The notes under the pieces: model-generated
What the model was told of the DNA's origin: nothing
The model's database searches: none
The model's input: the letters and a program-made list of their open reading frames with translations, nothing else
Assembly (NCBI GenBank): GCA_015478665.1
Contig: JADMII010000003.1
Coordinates: 100,413 to 164,412 of the forward strand
Direction: 5' to 3'
Source of the DNA: Dehalococcoidia bacterium
Lineage (GTDB): Bacteria; Chloroflexota; Dehalococcoidia; DSTF01; JACRBR01
DNA: 64,000 bases
Program-made: the position numbers and the translations under genes
Part shown: one piece after another, positions 16,973 to 26,862 of the stretch
Position numbering within the stretch: position 1 is the stretch's first letter
How the letters are laid out: each line of letters begins with the position of its first letter

Positions 16973-17638
16973 CTAATAGCGTGAGACGTTGATCTCCTCC
17001 AGCACGCCGGTGACCATGAAGATCACGCGTTCGCAGATGTTCGTGACGCGGTCGGCGATGCGCTCGAGGTTGTGCGACGTCCAGATCAGGTACGTGATGC
17101 GCTGCACATCCTTCGGCTCATCGATCATCATGTGGATCAGCGCGTCGTAGGCCGAGTCGTACAGGCCGTCGACGACGTCATCTTCGTCGCAGATGGCGCG
17201 CGCGGCTTGCGCGTCGCGGTCGATGAAGGCGGTGATCGCCCGCTGCAGCATATCGCTCGCGCGCTCGCCCATCTCCCAGATCTGCCCGAGCTGCGCCGGC
17301 AGCGGCTCTTCGCCCAGCATCAGGTTGATGCGACCGATGCCCTCGGCGTGGTCCGCCATGCGCTCCAGCTCCGTGACGATGAAGAGGACCGCGACGAGCA
17401 CGCGCAGGTCCGCGGCCATCGGCTGCTGCAGGGCGATCGTGTGGATGCACTTCTCCTCGATCTCATAGCGCTTCTTGTTGATCGCCAGGTCGTCTTCGAT
17501 GACCGTGTTCGAAAGCGCGATGTCGCGCGTCCGCAACGATTCCACCGAGCGCTGGATCGCCTTCTCGACCATGCTGCTCAGGATGAGCACCTCGTCCTGC
17601 ATCTCGCGGAGCTGCTTGTCGAACTGCTGTCGTGTCAT
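16973..17638 (-). CDS. phoU: Phosphate-specific transport system accessory protein
   Basis: A 221-aa, all-helical PhoU made of two three-helix bundles. The metal-binding repeats are seen as ELERMADHAEGIGRI (about 100-115) and HNLERIADRVTNICERVIFM (about 193-212). PhoU couples PstSCAB transport state to PhoR and dampens the Pho response. The start is ATG 17638, where homology begins (MTRQQFDKQLREMQDEV), preceded by a GGGCAGGGCGAG site; the frame is open for another 280 bp upstream inside pstB but reads as noise. It lies 29 bp after the second pstB. Confidence 0.95.
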   Translation of the reverse strand: MTRQQFDKQLREMQDEVLILSSMVEKAIQRSVESLRTRDIALSNTVIEDDLAINKKRYEIEEKCIHTIALQQPMAADLRVLVAVLFIVTELERMADHAEGIGRINLMLGEEPLPAQLGQIWEMGERASDMLQRAITAFIDRDAQAARAICDEDDVVDGLYDSAYDALIHMMIDEPKDVQRITYLIWTSHNLERIADRVTNICERVIFMVTGVLEEINVSRY

Positions 17639-17667
17639 CTCGCCCTGCCCTCGAATTCCCCTCGTCC

Positions 17668-18531
17668 CTATCCGAAGCGCCCCGTGATGTACTCCTCCGT
17701 CCGCGCGTCCGATGGCGTCGTGTACAGCACGTCGGTCAGGCCGAACTCCACCAGCCGCCCGATGCGCTCTTCGCCCGCGAGCATAAATGCAGTGTAATCC
17801 GAGACGCGGGCCGCTTGCTGCATGTTGTGGGTGACGATGACGATCGTCAGCTCCCGCGCCAGGTCCCGCATCAGATCCTCGATCTTCAGCGTGGCGATGG
17901 GGTCGAGCGCGCTGCACGGCTCGTCCATCAGCAGCACGTGCGGCTCGACGGCCAGGGCGCGGGCGATGCAGAGGCGCTGCTGCTGCCCGCCCGACAGCCC
18001 GACGGCCGAGGCGCCGAGCCGGTCGTCCACATCGTCCCAGAGCGCCGCCCGCCGCAGCGTGCTCTCGACGATCTCGTCGAGGCGGGCGCGCCGCTTCTGG
18101 CCGTGCTGCCGCGGGCCGTACGCGATGTTCTCGTAGATGCTCATCGGGAACGCGTTCGGCTTCTGGAAGACCATGCCGACGCGCCGTCGCAGCCGCACGA
18201 TGTCGATGTTGCGACCAAGCACGTCGACGCCATCCATCTCGACGCGGCCTGTCGAGCGCGCGCTCGGGATCAGGTCGTTCATGCGGTTGAAGGCGCGCAG
18301 GAGCGTGCTCTTGCCGCAGCCGGAAGGCCCGATGATCGCGGTCACAGCGCGATCGTGGATGTCGATCGTCACGTCCTCGATCGCGCGCCTGTCGCCGTAG
18401 CTCACGCTCACATGCTCGGCGCGGATGCGGACGTCGGTGCTGACGGCGCCGGCAGCCGCGCCCCGCGCGCGCGGCCGCACGACCGGCGCGGCGACCTTCG
18501 GCGGCGTGCGGAGCGGCGAGTCTCCGGCCAT
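17668..18531 (-). CDS. pstB: Phosphate ABC transporter ATP-binding protein (second copy)
   Basis: A 287-aa PstB. Walker A is GPSGCGKST, the signature is [16 protein letters not shown], and Walker B is [15 protein letters not shown], followed by the H-loop [20 protein letters not shown]. After [15 protein letters not shown] it has [12 protein letters not shown], while the other copy has a different insert. An N-terminal tail of about 30 residues precedes the ABC domain. It is the second of two tandem pstB genes, only 2 nt after the first, so they are clearly co-translated. The pair could form a heterodimer on PstC-PstA, or be used under different conditions. Confidence 0.93.
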   Translation of the reverse strand: MAGDSPLRTPPKVAAPVVRPRARGAAAGAVSTDVRIRAEHVSVSYGDRRAIEDVTIDIHDRAVTAIIGPSGCGKSTLLRAFNRMNDLIPSARSTGRVEMDGVDVLGRNIDIVRLRRRVGMVFQKPNAFPMSIYENIAYGPRQHGQKRRARLDEIVESTLRRAALWDDVDDRLGASAVGLSGGQQQRLCIARALAVEPHVLLMDEPCSALDPIATLKIEDLMRDLARELTIVIVTHNMQQAARVSDYTAFMLAGEERIGRLVEFGLTDVLYTTPSDARTEEYITGRFG

Positions 18532-18533
18532 CG

Positions 18534-19358
18534 CTACCCGAACCTCCCCGTTACGTACTCCTCCGTCCGCCGGTCGGCGGGGCCGGTGAAGACGGAGTCC
18601 GTCGCGTCAAACTCGATCAGCCGGCCGCCGTCGCGGTCTTCCGCCAGCATGAACGCGGTCTTGTCGGAGACGCGCGCCGCCTGGTGCATGTTGTGCGTGA
18701 CGATCACGACCATGTACTCGCGCGCGAGCTCGCGCATGAGGTCCTCGACGCGGATCGTGGCGATCGGGTCGAGCGCGCTGCACGGCTCGTCCATGAGGAT
18801 CACCTCCGGCTTCACGGCGATGCAGCGCGCGATGCAGAGCCGCTGCTGCTGACCGCCGGACAGCTCGATCGCCGGCGTCCGCAGCTTCGCGCCGACCTCA
18901 TCCCAGAGGCCCGACTTCCGCAGCGACGATTCGATGACGTCGGACAGGACGCTGCCGCGCATGCCGAGCAGGCGCGGGCCGACGCCGACGTTATCCCAGA
19001 TCGACATCGTCGGGAACGGATTGGGGCGCTGGAACACCATGCCGATGCGCTCTCGCACGACGGCGGCATCGACGCCCGCGGCATAGATGTCCTCGCCGTC
19101 GACGCGCACAGTGCCTTCGACGCGCGCGCCCTTCGCCACTTCGTGCATGCGGTTGATGCAGCGCAGCAGGGTCGACTTCCCGCAGCCCGACGGGCCGATG
19201 ATGGCGGTGATCTGGCGCGCCGGGATCGTCAGCGACACGTCGCGCACGGCGGCTGTCGCGCCGTACCACGCGCTCAGGCGCTCGACCTCGACCGCCGCTT
19301 CCGGCGCCGACGGCGTGGCCGGAGATGGCGTCTGCGTCGCCCGGTCGCCGGCCATCAT
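18534..19358 (-). CDS. pstB: Phosphate ABC transporter ATP-binding protein (first copy)
   Basis: A 274-aa PstB that hydrolyses ATP to drive phosphate import through PstC-PstA. Walker A is GPSGCGKST, the signature [16 protein letters not shown] and Walker [16 protein letters not shown]. The start is ATG 19358, which overlaps the pstA stop as ATGA (a second ATG follows directly at 19355); upstream sequence in the same frame is not PstB-like. It is closely similar to the next gene, with which it forms a tandem duplication. Both carry the FPTMSI/FPMSI segment typical of PstB. Confidence 0.93.
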   Translation of the reverse strand: MMAGDRATQTPSPATPSAPEAAVEVERLSAWYGATAAVRDVSLTIPARQITAIIGPSGCGKSTLLRCINRMHEVAKGARVEGTVRVDGEDIYAAGVDAAVVRERIGMVFQRPNPFPTMSIWDNVGVGPRLLGMRGSVLSDVIESSLRKSGLWDEVGAKLRTPAIELSGGQQQRLCIARCIAVKPEVILMDEPCSALDPIATIRVEDLMRELAREYMVVIVTHNMHQAARVSDKTAFMLAEDRDGGRLIEFDATDSVFTGPADRRTEEYVTGRFG

Positions 19359-20206
19359 CGCCGCCCCCTGAGCAGGAGCAGGCGGCCGGAGACGCTGAGC
19401 ACCAGCACGAACGCGACAAGGATGAACGAGGCCGCCCAAGCCTGCGCGTGCTGATATGCGAACGGCCCCGTCGCGTAGGTGAAGATGCGCAGCGGCAGCG
19501 CATCGATCGGCGAGGTGATGCTCGTGCTGCGGAAGTTGTTGCCGAGCGACGTGAAGAGCAGCGGCGCCGCCTCGCCCGCGGCGCGCGCCGACGCGAGGAT
19601 GACGCCGGTCATGATGCCACTGCGCGCCGCCGGCACGACGATCGTCAGCACCGTCCGCCACTTCGGCACGCCGAGCGCGTACGAGGCCTCGCGCATCGTC
19701 TGCGGCACCAGCAGCAGCATCTCTTCCGTCACGCGCGAGATGATCGGCACCATGATCAACGCCAGGGCGAGGCCGCCGGCGAGCGCGCTGAACGTGCCCA
19801 TCCGCAGCACGACTACGGTGTACACGAACAGGCCGATCGTGATCGACGGGATGCCGGCCAGGACGTCGACCAGGAAGCGCACGACGAAGCCGACGCGCCC
19901 GCGGCCGTACTCCGCCAGGTACACGCCGGTCGCGATGGCGAAGGGCAGCCCGATGGCCAGCGACAGCGCCATCAGGACGGCGGTGCCGACGATCGAGTTC
20001 TGGATGCCGCCGCCGGCGACGCCTGTCGGCCCCGGGTTCTGCGTGAACAGCTGCAGATTGAGCGCCGGCAGCCCCTTCAGGAGCAGGAAGATCAGGATCG
20101 CGAACAACGGCACGATGGCGCCGGCGCCGGCGCCGATGATGCCGGCGGTCGCCAGCGTATCGATGGCCTTCCGGCGGCGGCGGTTGCGGCTGCTCGTCGC
20201 GATCAT
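19355..20206 (-). CDS. pstA: Phosphate ABC transporter permease
   Basis: A 283-aa inner-membrane permease with six predicted spans, the first at about 24-44. The BPD-type permease loop is seen as [20 protein letters not shown] (EAA motif, about 175-194), followed by [49 protein letters not shown] is typical of PstA. Its ATG at 20206 overlaps the pstC stop as ATGA, and its own stop overlaps the next start as ATGA, giving tight coupling. Confidence 0.93.
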   Translation of the reverse strand: MIATSSRNRRRRKAIDTLATAGIIGAGAGAIVPLFAILIFLLLKGLPALNLQLFTQNPGPTGVAGGGIQNSIVGTAVLMALSLAIGLPFAIATGVYLAEYGRGRVGFVVRFLVDVLAGIPSITIGLFVYTVVVLRMGTFSALAGGLALALIMVPIISRVTEEMLLLVPQTMREASYALGVPKWRTVLTIVVPAARSGIMTGVILASARAAGEAAPLLFTSLGNNFRSTSITSPIDALPLRIFTYATGPFAYQHAQAWAASFILVAFVLVLSVSGRLLLLRGRR

Positions 20207-21180
20207 TCGATCACCGTCGTGATCTGGCCCTTCGTCACGCGCCAGACGAGCAGGCGGGCGCCGGCGTTGACGAGCAGCGTGATGATCAGGAGCAGCAGGC
20301 CGATGTAGATCAGCGCCGCGACGTGCATGTCGTTCTCCGCCTCCCGGAACTGGTTGGCGATGACACTCGCCATCGTGTACGCGGGCGAGAAGATCGAATC
20401 CGGCACCTGCGTGCTGTTGCCGATCACCAGCGCCACCGCCAGCGTTTCGCCGATCGCCCGCGCCAGCCCCAGGATCGCGGCGCCGAGGATGCCCGAGCGG
20501 GCGTACGGGAGCACGGCAATACGAACCATCTCCCAGCGCGTAGCGCCGAGCGCCAGGATGCCTTCGCGCTGCGAGCGCGGCACGGCGCCGATGACGTCGC
20601 GGGAGATGGCGACGATCGTCGGCAAGATCATGATCGTGAGGATCAGCACCGCCTCGAAGACGCCGACGCCGAGCGCGGGGCCCTCGACCCACGGGAGCCA
20701 GCCGAACCAGCGGACGATGAACGGGCCGGCCGTGTGCTGGATCCACGGCCCCAGCACGAACACGCCCCAGAGGCCGTAGACGACGCTCGGGATCGCCGCC
20801 AGCAGCTCGACCGTATAGCTCACCGGCAGCCGCACACAGCGCGGCGCCACCTCGACGAGGAAGAGCGACGAGCCGACGCCGATGATCGTCCCGAGCACGA
20901 GCGCCAGCGACGACGTGACGAGCGTGCCGATGATGAACGGCGCCGCGCCGAACTGCTCACTCGGTGGGTTCCATGTCGTCGACGTGAGGAACCCCAGGCC
21001 GAATGCGTCGATCGCCGGCCAGGCCTGACGCGTCAGCTCATAGATCATCGCGATGATGACGACGAAGACGAAGAGCGCAGCACCGCCGACGATGCCGCGG
21101 AACAGCCACTCGCGCGGCTCGACGCCGGCCAGCACGCCGTCCGCCCGCTCGAAGTCCGGCCGCATCTCAGTCAGTTGCAT
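20203..21180 (-). CDS. pstC: Phosphate ABC transporter permease
   Basis: A 325-aa inner-membrane permease, the partner of PstA. Spans are visible from about 30 ([18 protein letters not shown]) onward. The PstC hallmarks are [20 protein letters not shown] (about 127-146), the large loop after it, [17 protein letters not shown], and the EAA loop [27 protein letters not shown] near 225. It lies 73 bp after pstS and overlaps pstA by 4 nt. Confidence 0.94.
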   Translation of the reverse strand: MQLTEMRPDFERADGVLAGVEPREWLFRGIVGGAALFVFVVIIAMIYELTRQAWPAIDAFGLGFLTSTTWNPPSEQFGAAPFIIGTLVTSSLALVLGTIIGVGSSLFLVEVAPRCVRLPVSYTVELLAAIPSVVYGLWGVFVLGPWIQHTAGPFIVRWFGWLPWVEGPALGVGVFEAVLILTIMILPTIVAISRDVIGAVPRSQREGILALGATRWEMVRIAVLPYARSGILGAAILGLARAIGETLAVALVIGNSTQVPDSIFSPAYTMASVIANQFREAENDMHVAALIYIGLLLLIITLLVNAGARLLVWRVTKGQITTVIE

Positions 21181-21253
21181 CGATCACCCGCCGTTCGGGA
21201 ACTTCCCACGTGCGACTTCCCAGCGTCCCTCTCTTCGCCCCACTTCGCACTCC

Positions 21254-22438
21254 TCAACGCCCGGCACGCAGCAGCGGCCGGCCGTCGTACGTGATCTGCG
21301 TCGCCAGCGTCTGCTCGACGGCGCGCACGACGTCGGCCGGCAGGGCGGCATAGTCGAGCTCCTGCGATGTCCTCTGGCCGTCGTGGATCGCCCACCAGAG
21401 GATGTCGACGAGCGCCTTCCCCTTCGATGCGTCGGACTGCTCGCGGTAGAGCAGGATCCAGGTGAACGTCGATATCGGGTAGGCGCCGCTGGTCCGGGAG
21501 TTGACGATGCTGACGCGATAGTCCGGCGGCAGTGTCACGCCCTGCGCCGCCAGCGACGCCGATTGCGTCGTCGGCGTGATGTACTCGCCGGAGGCATTCT
21601 TCAGCTGCGCTTTCGGCAGGTTGTTCTTGTCGGCGAAGATCAGCTCGACGTAGCCGATCGAGTTCGCGTTCTGCCGCACATACTGCGTAACGCCGTCGTT
21701 CCCCTGCCCGCCGATGCCCTTCGGCCACTGCGGATTCTTGCTCTTGCCCACGCCCTCGGCCCAATCGGCGCTCACCTTGCTGAGGTAGTCCGTGAACGTG
21801 TAGCTCGTGCCGCTCCCGTCCGATCGGTGGACGACGATGATGTCCGCGTCCGGGAGGCGGGCGCCGGCGTTCTGGGCGACGATCGCCGGGTCGCTCCACT
21901 TCGCGATCTTGCCGAGGTAGATGCCGGCGAGCGTCGGGCCATCGAGCTTGAGCGGCTGGCTGATGCCGTTGATGTTGTAGGTGACGACGACCGGCCCGAT
22001 CGCCGTCGGGATGTGCTGGATGCCCGGCGCCTTCGCTACCTCACGGTCCGTCATCGGTGCGTCGGTGGCGCCGAAATCGATCGTCTTCCGGATGATGTTC
22101 TGGATGCCGCCGCCGGAACCGATCGCCTGGTAGTTGCTCCTGACGCCGGCAGCGACGCGCGCCCGGTAGTCGATGAACCAGCGCGTGTAGAGCGGCGCCG
22201 CGAACGTCGAGCCGGCGGCGGTGATCTGCGCCTCGTCCGAGCTGCCGACGTCCGGCGGGATGCCCGACACATCCACAGCGGGGACCGGCGAGCCGCTGGC
22301 GGTGACACTGGCGGTCCCTTCGGCGAGCAGCGGGCCTCGGGAGCCGCCGCAGGCGGCGAGCACAGCCGCGCCGACGAGCGCGAGCGCCAGACCGCAAGCG
22401 CCGCCGGCAGGACCGAAGCGTGGGTGGAATATCCGCAT
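21254..22438 (-). CDS. pstS: Phosphate-binding lipoprotein
   Basis: A 394-aa substrate-binding protein, exported as a lipoprotein: hydrophobic signal at about 12-29 and lipobox LAAC with Cys30. Phosphate-binding-loop signatures are ITAAGSTFAAPLYTRW (about 72-87), AIGSGGGIQNII (about 104-115), DFGATDAPM, VVHRSDGSGTSYTFTDYLS and ISTFTWILLY. It first captures phosphate outside the membrane and hands it to PstC-PstA. An AAGGGAG ribosome binding site precedes the ATG. The 220-bp upstream region carries a candidate Pho box, so the operon is probably phosphate-regulated by the PhoB encoded in the same cluster. Confidence 0.95.
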   Translation of the reverse strand: MRIFHPRFGPAGGACGLALALVGAAVLAACGGSRGPLLAEGTASVTASGSPVPAVDVSGIPPDVGSSDEAQITAAGSTFAAPLYTRWFIDYRARVAAGVRSNYQAIGSGGGIQNIIRKTIDFGATDAPMTDREVAKAPGIQHIPTAIGPVVVTYNINGISQPLKLDGPTLAGIYLGKIAKWSDPAIVAQNAGARLPDADIIVVHRSDGSGTSYTFTDYLSKVSADWAEGVGKSKNPQWPKGIGGQGNDGVTQYVRQNANSIGYVELIFADKNNLPKAQLKNASGEYITPTTQSASLAAQGVTLPPDYRVSIVNSRTSGAYPISTFTWILLYREQSDASKGKALVDILWWAIHDGQRTSQELDYAALPADVVRAVEQTLATQITYDGRPLLRAGR

Positions 22439-22477
22439 ATTGCTCCCTTGATCATTGTGCGTGCCATCCGAAGCCGA

Positions 22478-22520
22478 TGATAGAGCGACGACGTTAACGA
22501 GCGTTTAACGCGTGTGAACC
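22478..22520 (-). promoter_or_regulatory. Candidate Pho box and -10 element before pstS
   Basis: Read on the minus strand, three related words follow each other: GTTCAC, GTTAAAC and GTTAAC, ending on plus positions 22520, 22510 and 22499 (spacing 10 and 11 bp). Ten bp after the last repeat comes TATCAT (plus 22478-22483), a fair -10. Direct repeats at 11-bp spacing ending about 10 bp before the -10 is the arrangement of PhoB/PhoP boxes. The transcript would start about 35 bp before the pstS ATG. Confidence 0.6.
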
Positions 22521-22705
22521 CAGGATGAAGGATCCGGGCGGGTCGGGCGGGCGAAGCCGAACACATCGCCGTCGGCGCCGATGGCCTTCGACGCACGGGC
22601 GATCCCTCATCAGCGCCCCGGCGTGCGGGAGCTGCCGGGAGTAGGCCGTGAGCGGCCTCGGACGGTACGATGGCGGGAGACTGCGTGGACACAGGAGGTG
22701 GCAGC

Positions 22706-23836
22706 ATGGGACGGGCGCGGATCGCGATCTTCTTCGGGCTGGTGGTCGCGTCGGCGTTGCTGTTATCGGCCTGCCCGAAGCCGAACGGCTACAAGGCGAC
22801 GCCGGTCTTCCCCGGCATCCAGACGGATCAGATGACGGGCATGTTCCCGGTGCCCGGCGACGGCAACTTCGCGCTCATCCTCTCCAAGTCGGGCGTCATC
22901 TATCGCGCCAACCTCGACACGCCGAACGCCCAACCGACGACGTTTATGGACGTGCGCGACAAGCTGATCCAGAACCCCGGCGAGGAAGAGGGCCTGCTGG
23001 GCCTCGCCTTCGCCCCGGACTACGCGAGCAGCGGCAAGTTCTACATCGTCTACAGCGCCGGCAACCCGCGCCGCGACGTGCTGGCGCGGTTCGTCGCCAG
23101 TGGCGACCGCGCGGACCCGGGGTCAGAGCGCGTGCTGCTCGAGATCGGGGAGCCGTACAGCAACCACAACGGCGGCAACATCGTGTTCGGCCCGGACCGG
23201 TATCTGTACTTCGGCGTCGGCGATGGCGGCGGCGGTGGTGACACGATGGGCAACGGCCAGAACGTCAACACGCTGCTCGGGAAGATCCTCCGCATCGACG
23301 TCTCCGGCGCCGACTACACGATCCCGCCCGATAACCCCTTCGCGCGCGGTGGCGGCCGGCCAGAGATCTACGCCTGGGGCTTCCGCAACCCGTGGCGCTT
23401 TTCGTTCGACTCCAGGACCGGCCATCTGTGGGTCGCCGACGTCGGCCAGGACCTCTGGGAGGAGGTCGACCATGTCGAACGCGGGCAAAACTACGGCTGG
23501 AACATCATGGAAGGCGCCCACTGCTTCAACCCGTCGAGCGGCTGCAATATGAGCGGACTGGCGCTTCCCCGCGCCGAATACGGCCACGACGTCGGCTGCT
23601 CGATCACCGGCGGCTACGTCTACCGTGGGAAGGCGCTGCCGGAGATGGACGGCTGGTTCGTCTATTCCGACTTCTGCTCCGGCCGCGTGTGGGCGGTGAA
23701 CACGACCGAGAACGCGAGCAAGCCGATCCAGCTGATGGACAGCGGCCAGCCCGTGTCGTCGTTCATGCAGGGAAAGGATGGCGAGCTCTACCTCGTCACC
23801 TTCGCCAACGCGATCTACAAGATCGAGCGCAAGTAG
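22706..23836 (+). CDS. Sorbosone/glucose dehydrogenase-type beta-propeller lipoprotein
   Basis: A 376-aa soluble-quinoprotein-like six-bladed propeller (GSDH family; PQQ-dependent sugar dehydrogenases and relatives). The ATG at 22706 has a strong AGGAGG ribosome binding site. The signal sequence ends in a lipobox, LLSACPK with Cys23, so the protein is lipid-anchored outside the membrane. Family segments include NPGEEEGLLGLAFAPDY, NHNGGNIVFGPDRYLYFGVGDGG, LLGKILRIDVSG, EIYAWGFRNPWRFSFD and WVADVGQDLWEEVDHV. The propeller histidines expected for PQQ and calcium are plausible but were not mapped. It is divergent from pstS. The sugar substrate and use of PQQ are inferred from the family only. Confidence 0.82.
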   Translation: MGRARIAIFFGLVVASALLLSACPKPNGYKATPVFPGIQTDQMTGMFPVPGDGNFALILSKSGVIYRANLDTPNAQPTTFMDVRDKLIQNPGEEEGLLGLAFAPDYASSGKFYIVYSAGNPRRDVLARFVASGDRADPGSERVLLEIGEPYSNHNGGNIVFGPDRYLYFGVGDGGGGGDTMGNGQNVNTLLGKILRIDVSGADYTIPPDNPFARGGGRPEIYAWGFRNPWRFSFDSRTGHLWVADVGQDLWEEVDHVERGQNYGWNIMEGAHCFNPSSGCNMSGLALPRAEYGHDVGCSITGGYVYRGKALPEMDGWFVYSDFCSGRVWAVNTTENASKPIQLMDSGQPVSSFMQGKDGELYLVTFANAIYKIERK

Positions 23837-23947
23837 CAACAGGGATCCGCGCGTTGGCGGCGCGCGGCGCGCCCGCACGACGCGACGACAGGAGGCCGGC
23901 CGAGACGCCTCGGCCGGCTCTCTGCGTGTCTCGACCGGCGTCGGCGA

Positions 23948-24424
23948 TTACGCCGGCACCGCAGCGGCGATGCTCGCGCCGTGTTGCTGCAGATGCCCGA
24001 TCAGCACGTTCTCGATGATCTGCTCCGCCGTCATCTCCATGCCGAGCGGCAAGGTCGCCGTGCGCTGTAGCTCGTCGTCACTCAGGCCACGCACGACGGA
24101 GGCCGCCGGGCCGGTGGTCTCGCGGAGCGCCGCAAGCGTCTCTTCCTTCGAGCAGCCGGCGAACTGCCTGGCGTGGTCTGCGTTCATCTGGTGGAGCATG
24201 TCCACCGTGATGTCCGGCATGTCGCCTTTGCCGGCAGCCGCCGCGATCATCATCGCGATCGGCCCCGTGGAGGTGGCGGCATGGTGGGCGCACGCCGCCA
24301 CCGTCCAGCCCTCTTCCTTCGTCTGCGCGCGCCACTCATCGTCGCTGAGCGCCTGAACCGTGGAGGCCATGTCGTCGCTCGCCTGCTCGAAGCGGGTCGC
24401 CATCTCCTCCGCCTTGCTGCTCAT
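23948..24424 (-). CDS. DinB/maleylpyruvate-isomerase-like four-helix protein
   Basis: A 158-aa helical protein of the DinB_2/MDMPI-N superfamily: LSDDEWRAQTKEEGWTVAACAHHAA (about 27-51) with the HHA metal-site histidines, and a last helix ENVLIGHLQQHGASI containing another histidine pair. These proteins usually bind a divalent metal through three histidines and often use low-molecular-weight thiols. Function here is unknown. A GAAAGGAAGG ribosome binding site precedes ATG 24424. It stands alone; the 237 bp upstream of it hold nothing recognisable. Confidence 0.7.
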   Translation of the reverse strand: MSSKAEEMATRFEQASDDMASTVQALSDDEWRAQTKEEGWTVAACAHHAATSTGPIAMMIAAAAGKGDMPDITVDMLHQMNADHARQFAGCSKEETLAALRETTGPAASVVRGLSDDELQRTATLPLGMEMTAEQIIENVLIGHLQQHGASIAAAVPA

Positions 24425-24661
24425 CGTCGGACCTTCCTTTCGGTTTGCTTACCGGTGGAGTCACATCATCTCGCCTCGGCGAGCGCGCGTCAACAGGAAC
24501 ACGCGCTGTTCATCGCGGTCACTCCCGGCGCGCGTTGGCAGAGATGGAAGCAACGCAGAGATGGTGCAGTGGCCGTGCAGAGGTGGTCGCTTCGGGCCGT
24601 AGCGCGGGCGCCTACGCCAGTAACGAAGTGCATCGCCTTCGCGTCGCCGGCCATGTCGCCG

Positions 24662-25828
24662 TTATGTCGCACACGCCGCGGCGAGGCTCCCCAGCGCCGT
24701 CAGCCGCCGACCGACCGTCAACACGTCGACGAATCCGTTCGTGCAGTAGCCGATCGAGATCCCCGTCTCCGGGTCACCCCAGGCGATCTGGCCGCCGGCG
24801 CCGCCGTGGCCGAACGCGCGTGGCGAGCACGTCCGCCCGAAGCCGCGCATGAACGCATTGCCGTCGCCGCCGGCGACGACGATGCTCAGCCCGCGGTTCG
24901 GGCTGATCCCCGTCACCTGCTCGACATGATGCGGCTTCGACCGCACGGTCGTCGCGAAGGCGATCGTCTCGGCCTTCATAATCCGCGTCCCGTCGGCCGT
25001 CACGCCGCCGTTGATCAGCGGCTGATAGAACAGCGCCAACGTTGCCGCCGATGCGGCGCCGCTCGCGCCCGGCGCGCCTTTCGCACGCTGCCATGGCCGG
25101 TTGAAGCGCTCGATGAACTCCGGCGTCACCTCGCCCCAGCCGCCCGGTGGCGCCACCTGCTCGCCGATGTGCACGACGTCGGCGACGCGCTGCTGCTGCT
25201 CCGGCGGACAGCCGATGTACAGCTCGCCGAGCTTCATCGGCCCTGTGATCCGGTCGCGGATGAACTGCTTCCACTCGGTGCCGGTGCGCCGCTCGATGAG
25301 TTCCGCCAGCACCCAGTGGGCCGACGTCGGGTGGTACTCGTATCGGCTGTCGGCGGGCCAGTTCAGGCGCCACTGCGAGAACGCGGCGAGCAGCGCCTCG
25401 CGGTCGCCCCAGTGCTCCGGTTTGAAGGGCGCGAGCGGGAAGCCGCCGGCGTGCAGCAGCAGCTGCTCGACGGTGATCACGTCTTTGCCGTTCGTGCCAA
25501 ACTCGGGGATGATCTCGGCCACGCGCTCATCGAGCCGCAGGTCGCCGGACTCGAAGAGCAGCCACGCCGCCGACGCGACGACCGCCTTCGTGCAGGAGAA
25601 GATGTGGTACAACGTGTCGTCCGTCGCCGCTTGCTCGCCGCCACCCTGCACCGCCGAGCCGAAGCTGCGCATGCCGGCCAGCCGGCCGTGCCGTGCGATG
25701 GCGACCTGCGCGCTCGGCAGCACGCCGTCGTCGACGTCGCGTTTCGCCCGCGCGAACACGGCCTCCAGCCGCTCCGGCTCGATGCCGAGGTCTTCGGGCT
25801 TCGCGGTCACGCGCGTCGCGTCGATCAT
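24662..25828 (-). CDS. Serine hydrolase of the class C beta-lactamase / PBP4* fold
   Basis: A 388-aa enzyme. The catalytic SxxK is SCTK at 78-81 (HIFSCTKAVVA). The second motif is YHPTSAH (Tyr at about 200), standing for YxN. The third is HGGAGG near residue 347 in place of KTG, common in esterase/EstB-like members. There is no signal peptide, so it is probably a cytoplasmic esterase or amidase rather than a beta-lactamase. ATG 25828 is chosen for the strong GGGAGGACAG ribosome binding site. A longer frame to 25891 adds only a basic leader. Confidence 0.82.
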   Translation of the reverse strand: MIDATRVTAKPEDLGIEPERLEAVFARAKRDVDDGVLPSAQVAIARHGRLAGMRSFGSAVQGGGEQAATDDTLYHIFSCTKAVVASAAWLLFESGDLRLDERVAEIIPEFGTNGKDVITVEQLLLHAGGFPLAPFKPEHWGDREALLAAFSQWRLNWPADSRYEYHPTSAHWVLAELIERRTGTEWKQFIRDRITGPMKLGELYIGCPPEQQQRVADVVHIGEQVAPPGGWGEVTPEFIERFNRPWQRAKGAPGASGAASAATLALFYQPLINGGVTADGTRIMKAETIAFATTVRSKPHHVEQVTGISPNRGLSIVVAGGDGNAFMRGFGRTCSPRAFGHGGAGGQIAWGDPETGISIGYCTNGFVDVLTVGRRLTALGSLAAACAT

Positions 25829-26045
25829 CTGTCCTCCCTGCACCTTCAGCCGCCGATGCCGCAGGGTACGCCTCGTGGCGCTTGTCCGCATCCGCGTGGC
25901 GTACCGGCCCGCCGCCGCAACGCCGCGCGCGGCTCATCGTATCGGCGGGCACAGGACGGGCGTGCGGAGGGGATGAGCGCGACGGCGCGCCGGTGATGAG
26001 CGCGGCCGCAGGCATCTGCCCGAAGGCGACGTGCAGGCAGGGCGT

Positions 26046-26714
26046 CTACGACTCGGACGGCGGTGGCGCAGCCGGTGCCGCAGCCGGCTCGCCTCCGGCC
26101 GGCGCCGGCGCGCCCTCCGGCGTCTCGGCGGCACCCTCCTCGGCAGCAGCGAGGCGTGGCGACGCGACGCGCGCGAGCACGACGTCGGGGTCGACCTGGA
26201 TCGCTACTTTGGTCGCGTCGACTTCGAGGTCGCGGACGTGGAAGGACTGCTCGAGCTCGGTCAGGCCGCTCACGTCGACCTCGAACTGCGCCGGGATGTC
26301 GGCTGGCAGCGCCTCGACCGGCACGCGCTCGAGCGTCTGCAGCAGCACGCCGCCGAACGTCGACACTGCCGGCGAGCTGCCCGTCAGCACGACCGGCACA
26401 TCCGCCTGGATCTTCTCCGTGAGCGAGATCTGGTAGAAGTCGATGTGCAGGATCTCGGTGCTGACGGCGTCACGCTCGACGCGCCGGATGACCACCGGCC
26501 GCGCCTTGCCCTCGCCCTCGACGCGCAGGTCGATGATCGCGTTCCGCGTCGACGTCCGGAGCAGGTGCGTCAGCGCGACCGTGTCCGCCTGCACGGCGGT
26601 GGATTCGATCTTGTGGCCGTAGATGTTCGCGGGCGTCACGCCGCTGCGGCGAAGTGCCTTGACCTTCTTGCCCAAGACGGTGCGCGGCGCGACCGCCAGT
26701 TCGTTGTTCGCCAT
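26046..26714 (-). CDS. rplY: 50S ribosomal protein L25, CTC (long) form
   Basis: A 222-aa L25/Ctc protein. The N-terminal 5S-rRNA-binding domain (about 1-92) shows GKKVKALRRSGVTPANIYGH and the HIDFYQISL strand at its end. The C-terminal beta domain (about 95-185) has VPVVLTGSSPAVSTFGGVLLQTLERVPVEALP, as in TL5/CTC proteins. A Pro/Ala/Glu-rich tail of about 35 residues follows. The ATG at 26714 is preceded by GGGAGAG. It lies 149 bp downstream of pgk on the same strand and may share its transcript. Confidence 0.93.
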   Translation of the reverse strand: MANNELAVAPRTVLGKKVKALRRSGVTPANIYGHKIESTAVQADTVALTHLLRTSTRNAIIDLRVEGEGKARPVVIRRVERDAVSTEILHIDFYQISLTEKIQADVPVVLTGSSPAVSTFGGVLLQTLERVPVEALPADIPAQFEVDVSGLTELEQSFHVRDLEVDATKVAIQVDPDVVLARVASPRLAAAEEGAAETPEGAPAPAGGEPAAAPAAPPPSES

Positions 26715-26862
26715 GTCATCTCTCCCGGCGCCCGAGGCCAATGCTGCGCATGAGGATGACCCGCGCGTGCGGGTCACGGCTGGCAGCGTAACAAAGGCAT
26801 CGAGTCAGTTCAAACGAGGGCGACCGGCCCGGATCCCACGCTCTGGCGGGAACACCGCCCGT

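Noticed and set aside
24425..24661. Possible RNA gene in the spacer before the DinB-like gene
   Set aside because: No strong hairpins, no tRNA-like T-loop and no promoter with a defined end were seen.
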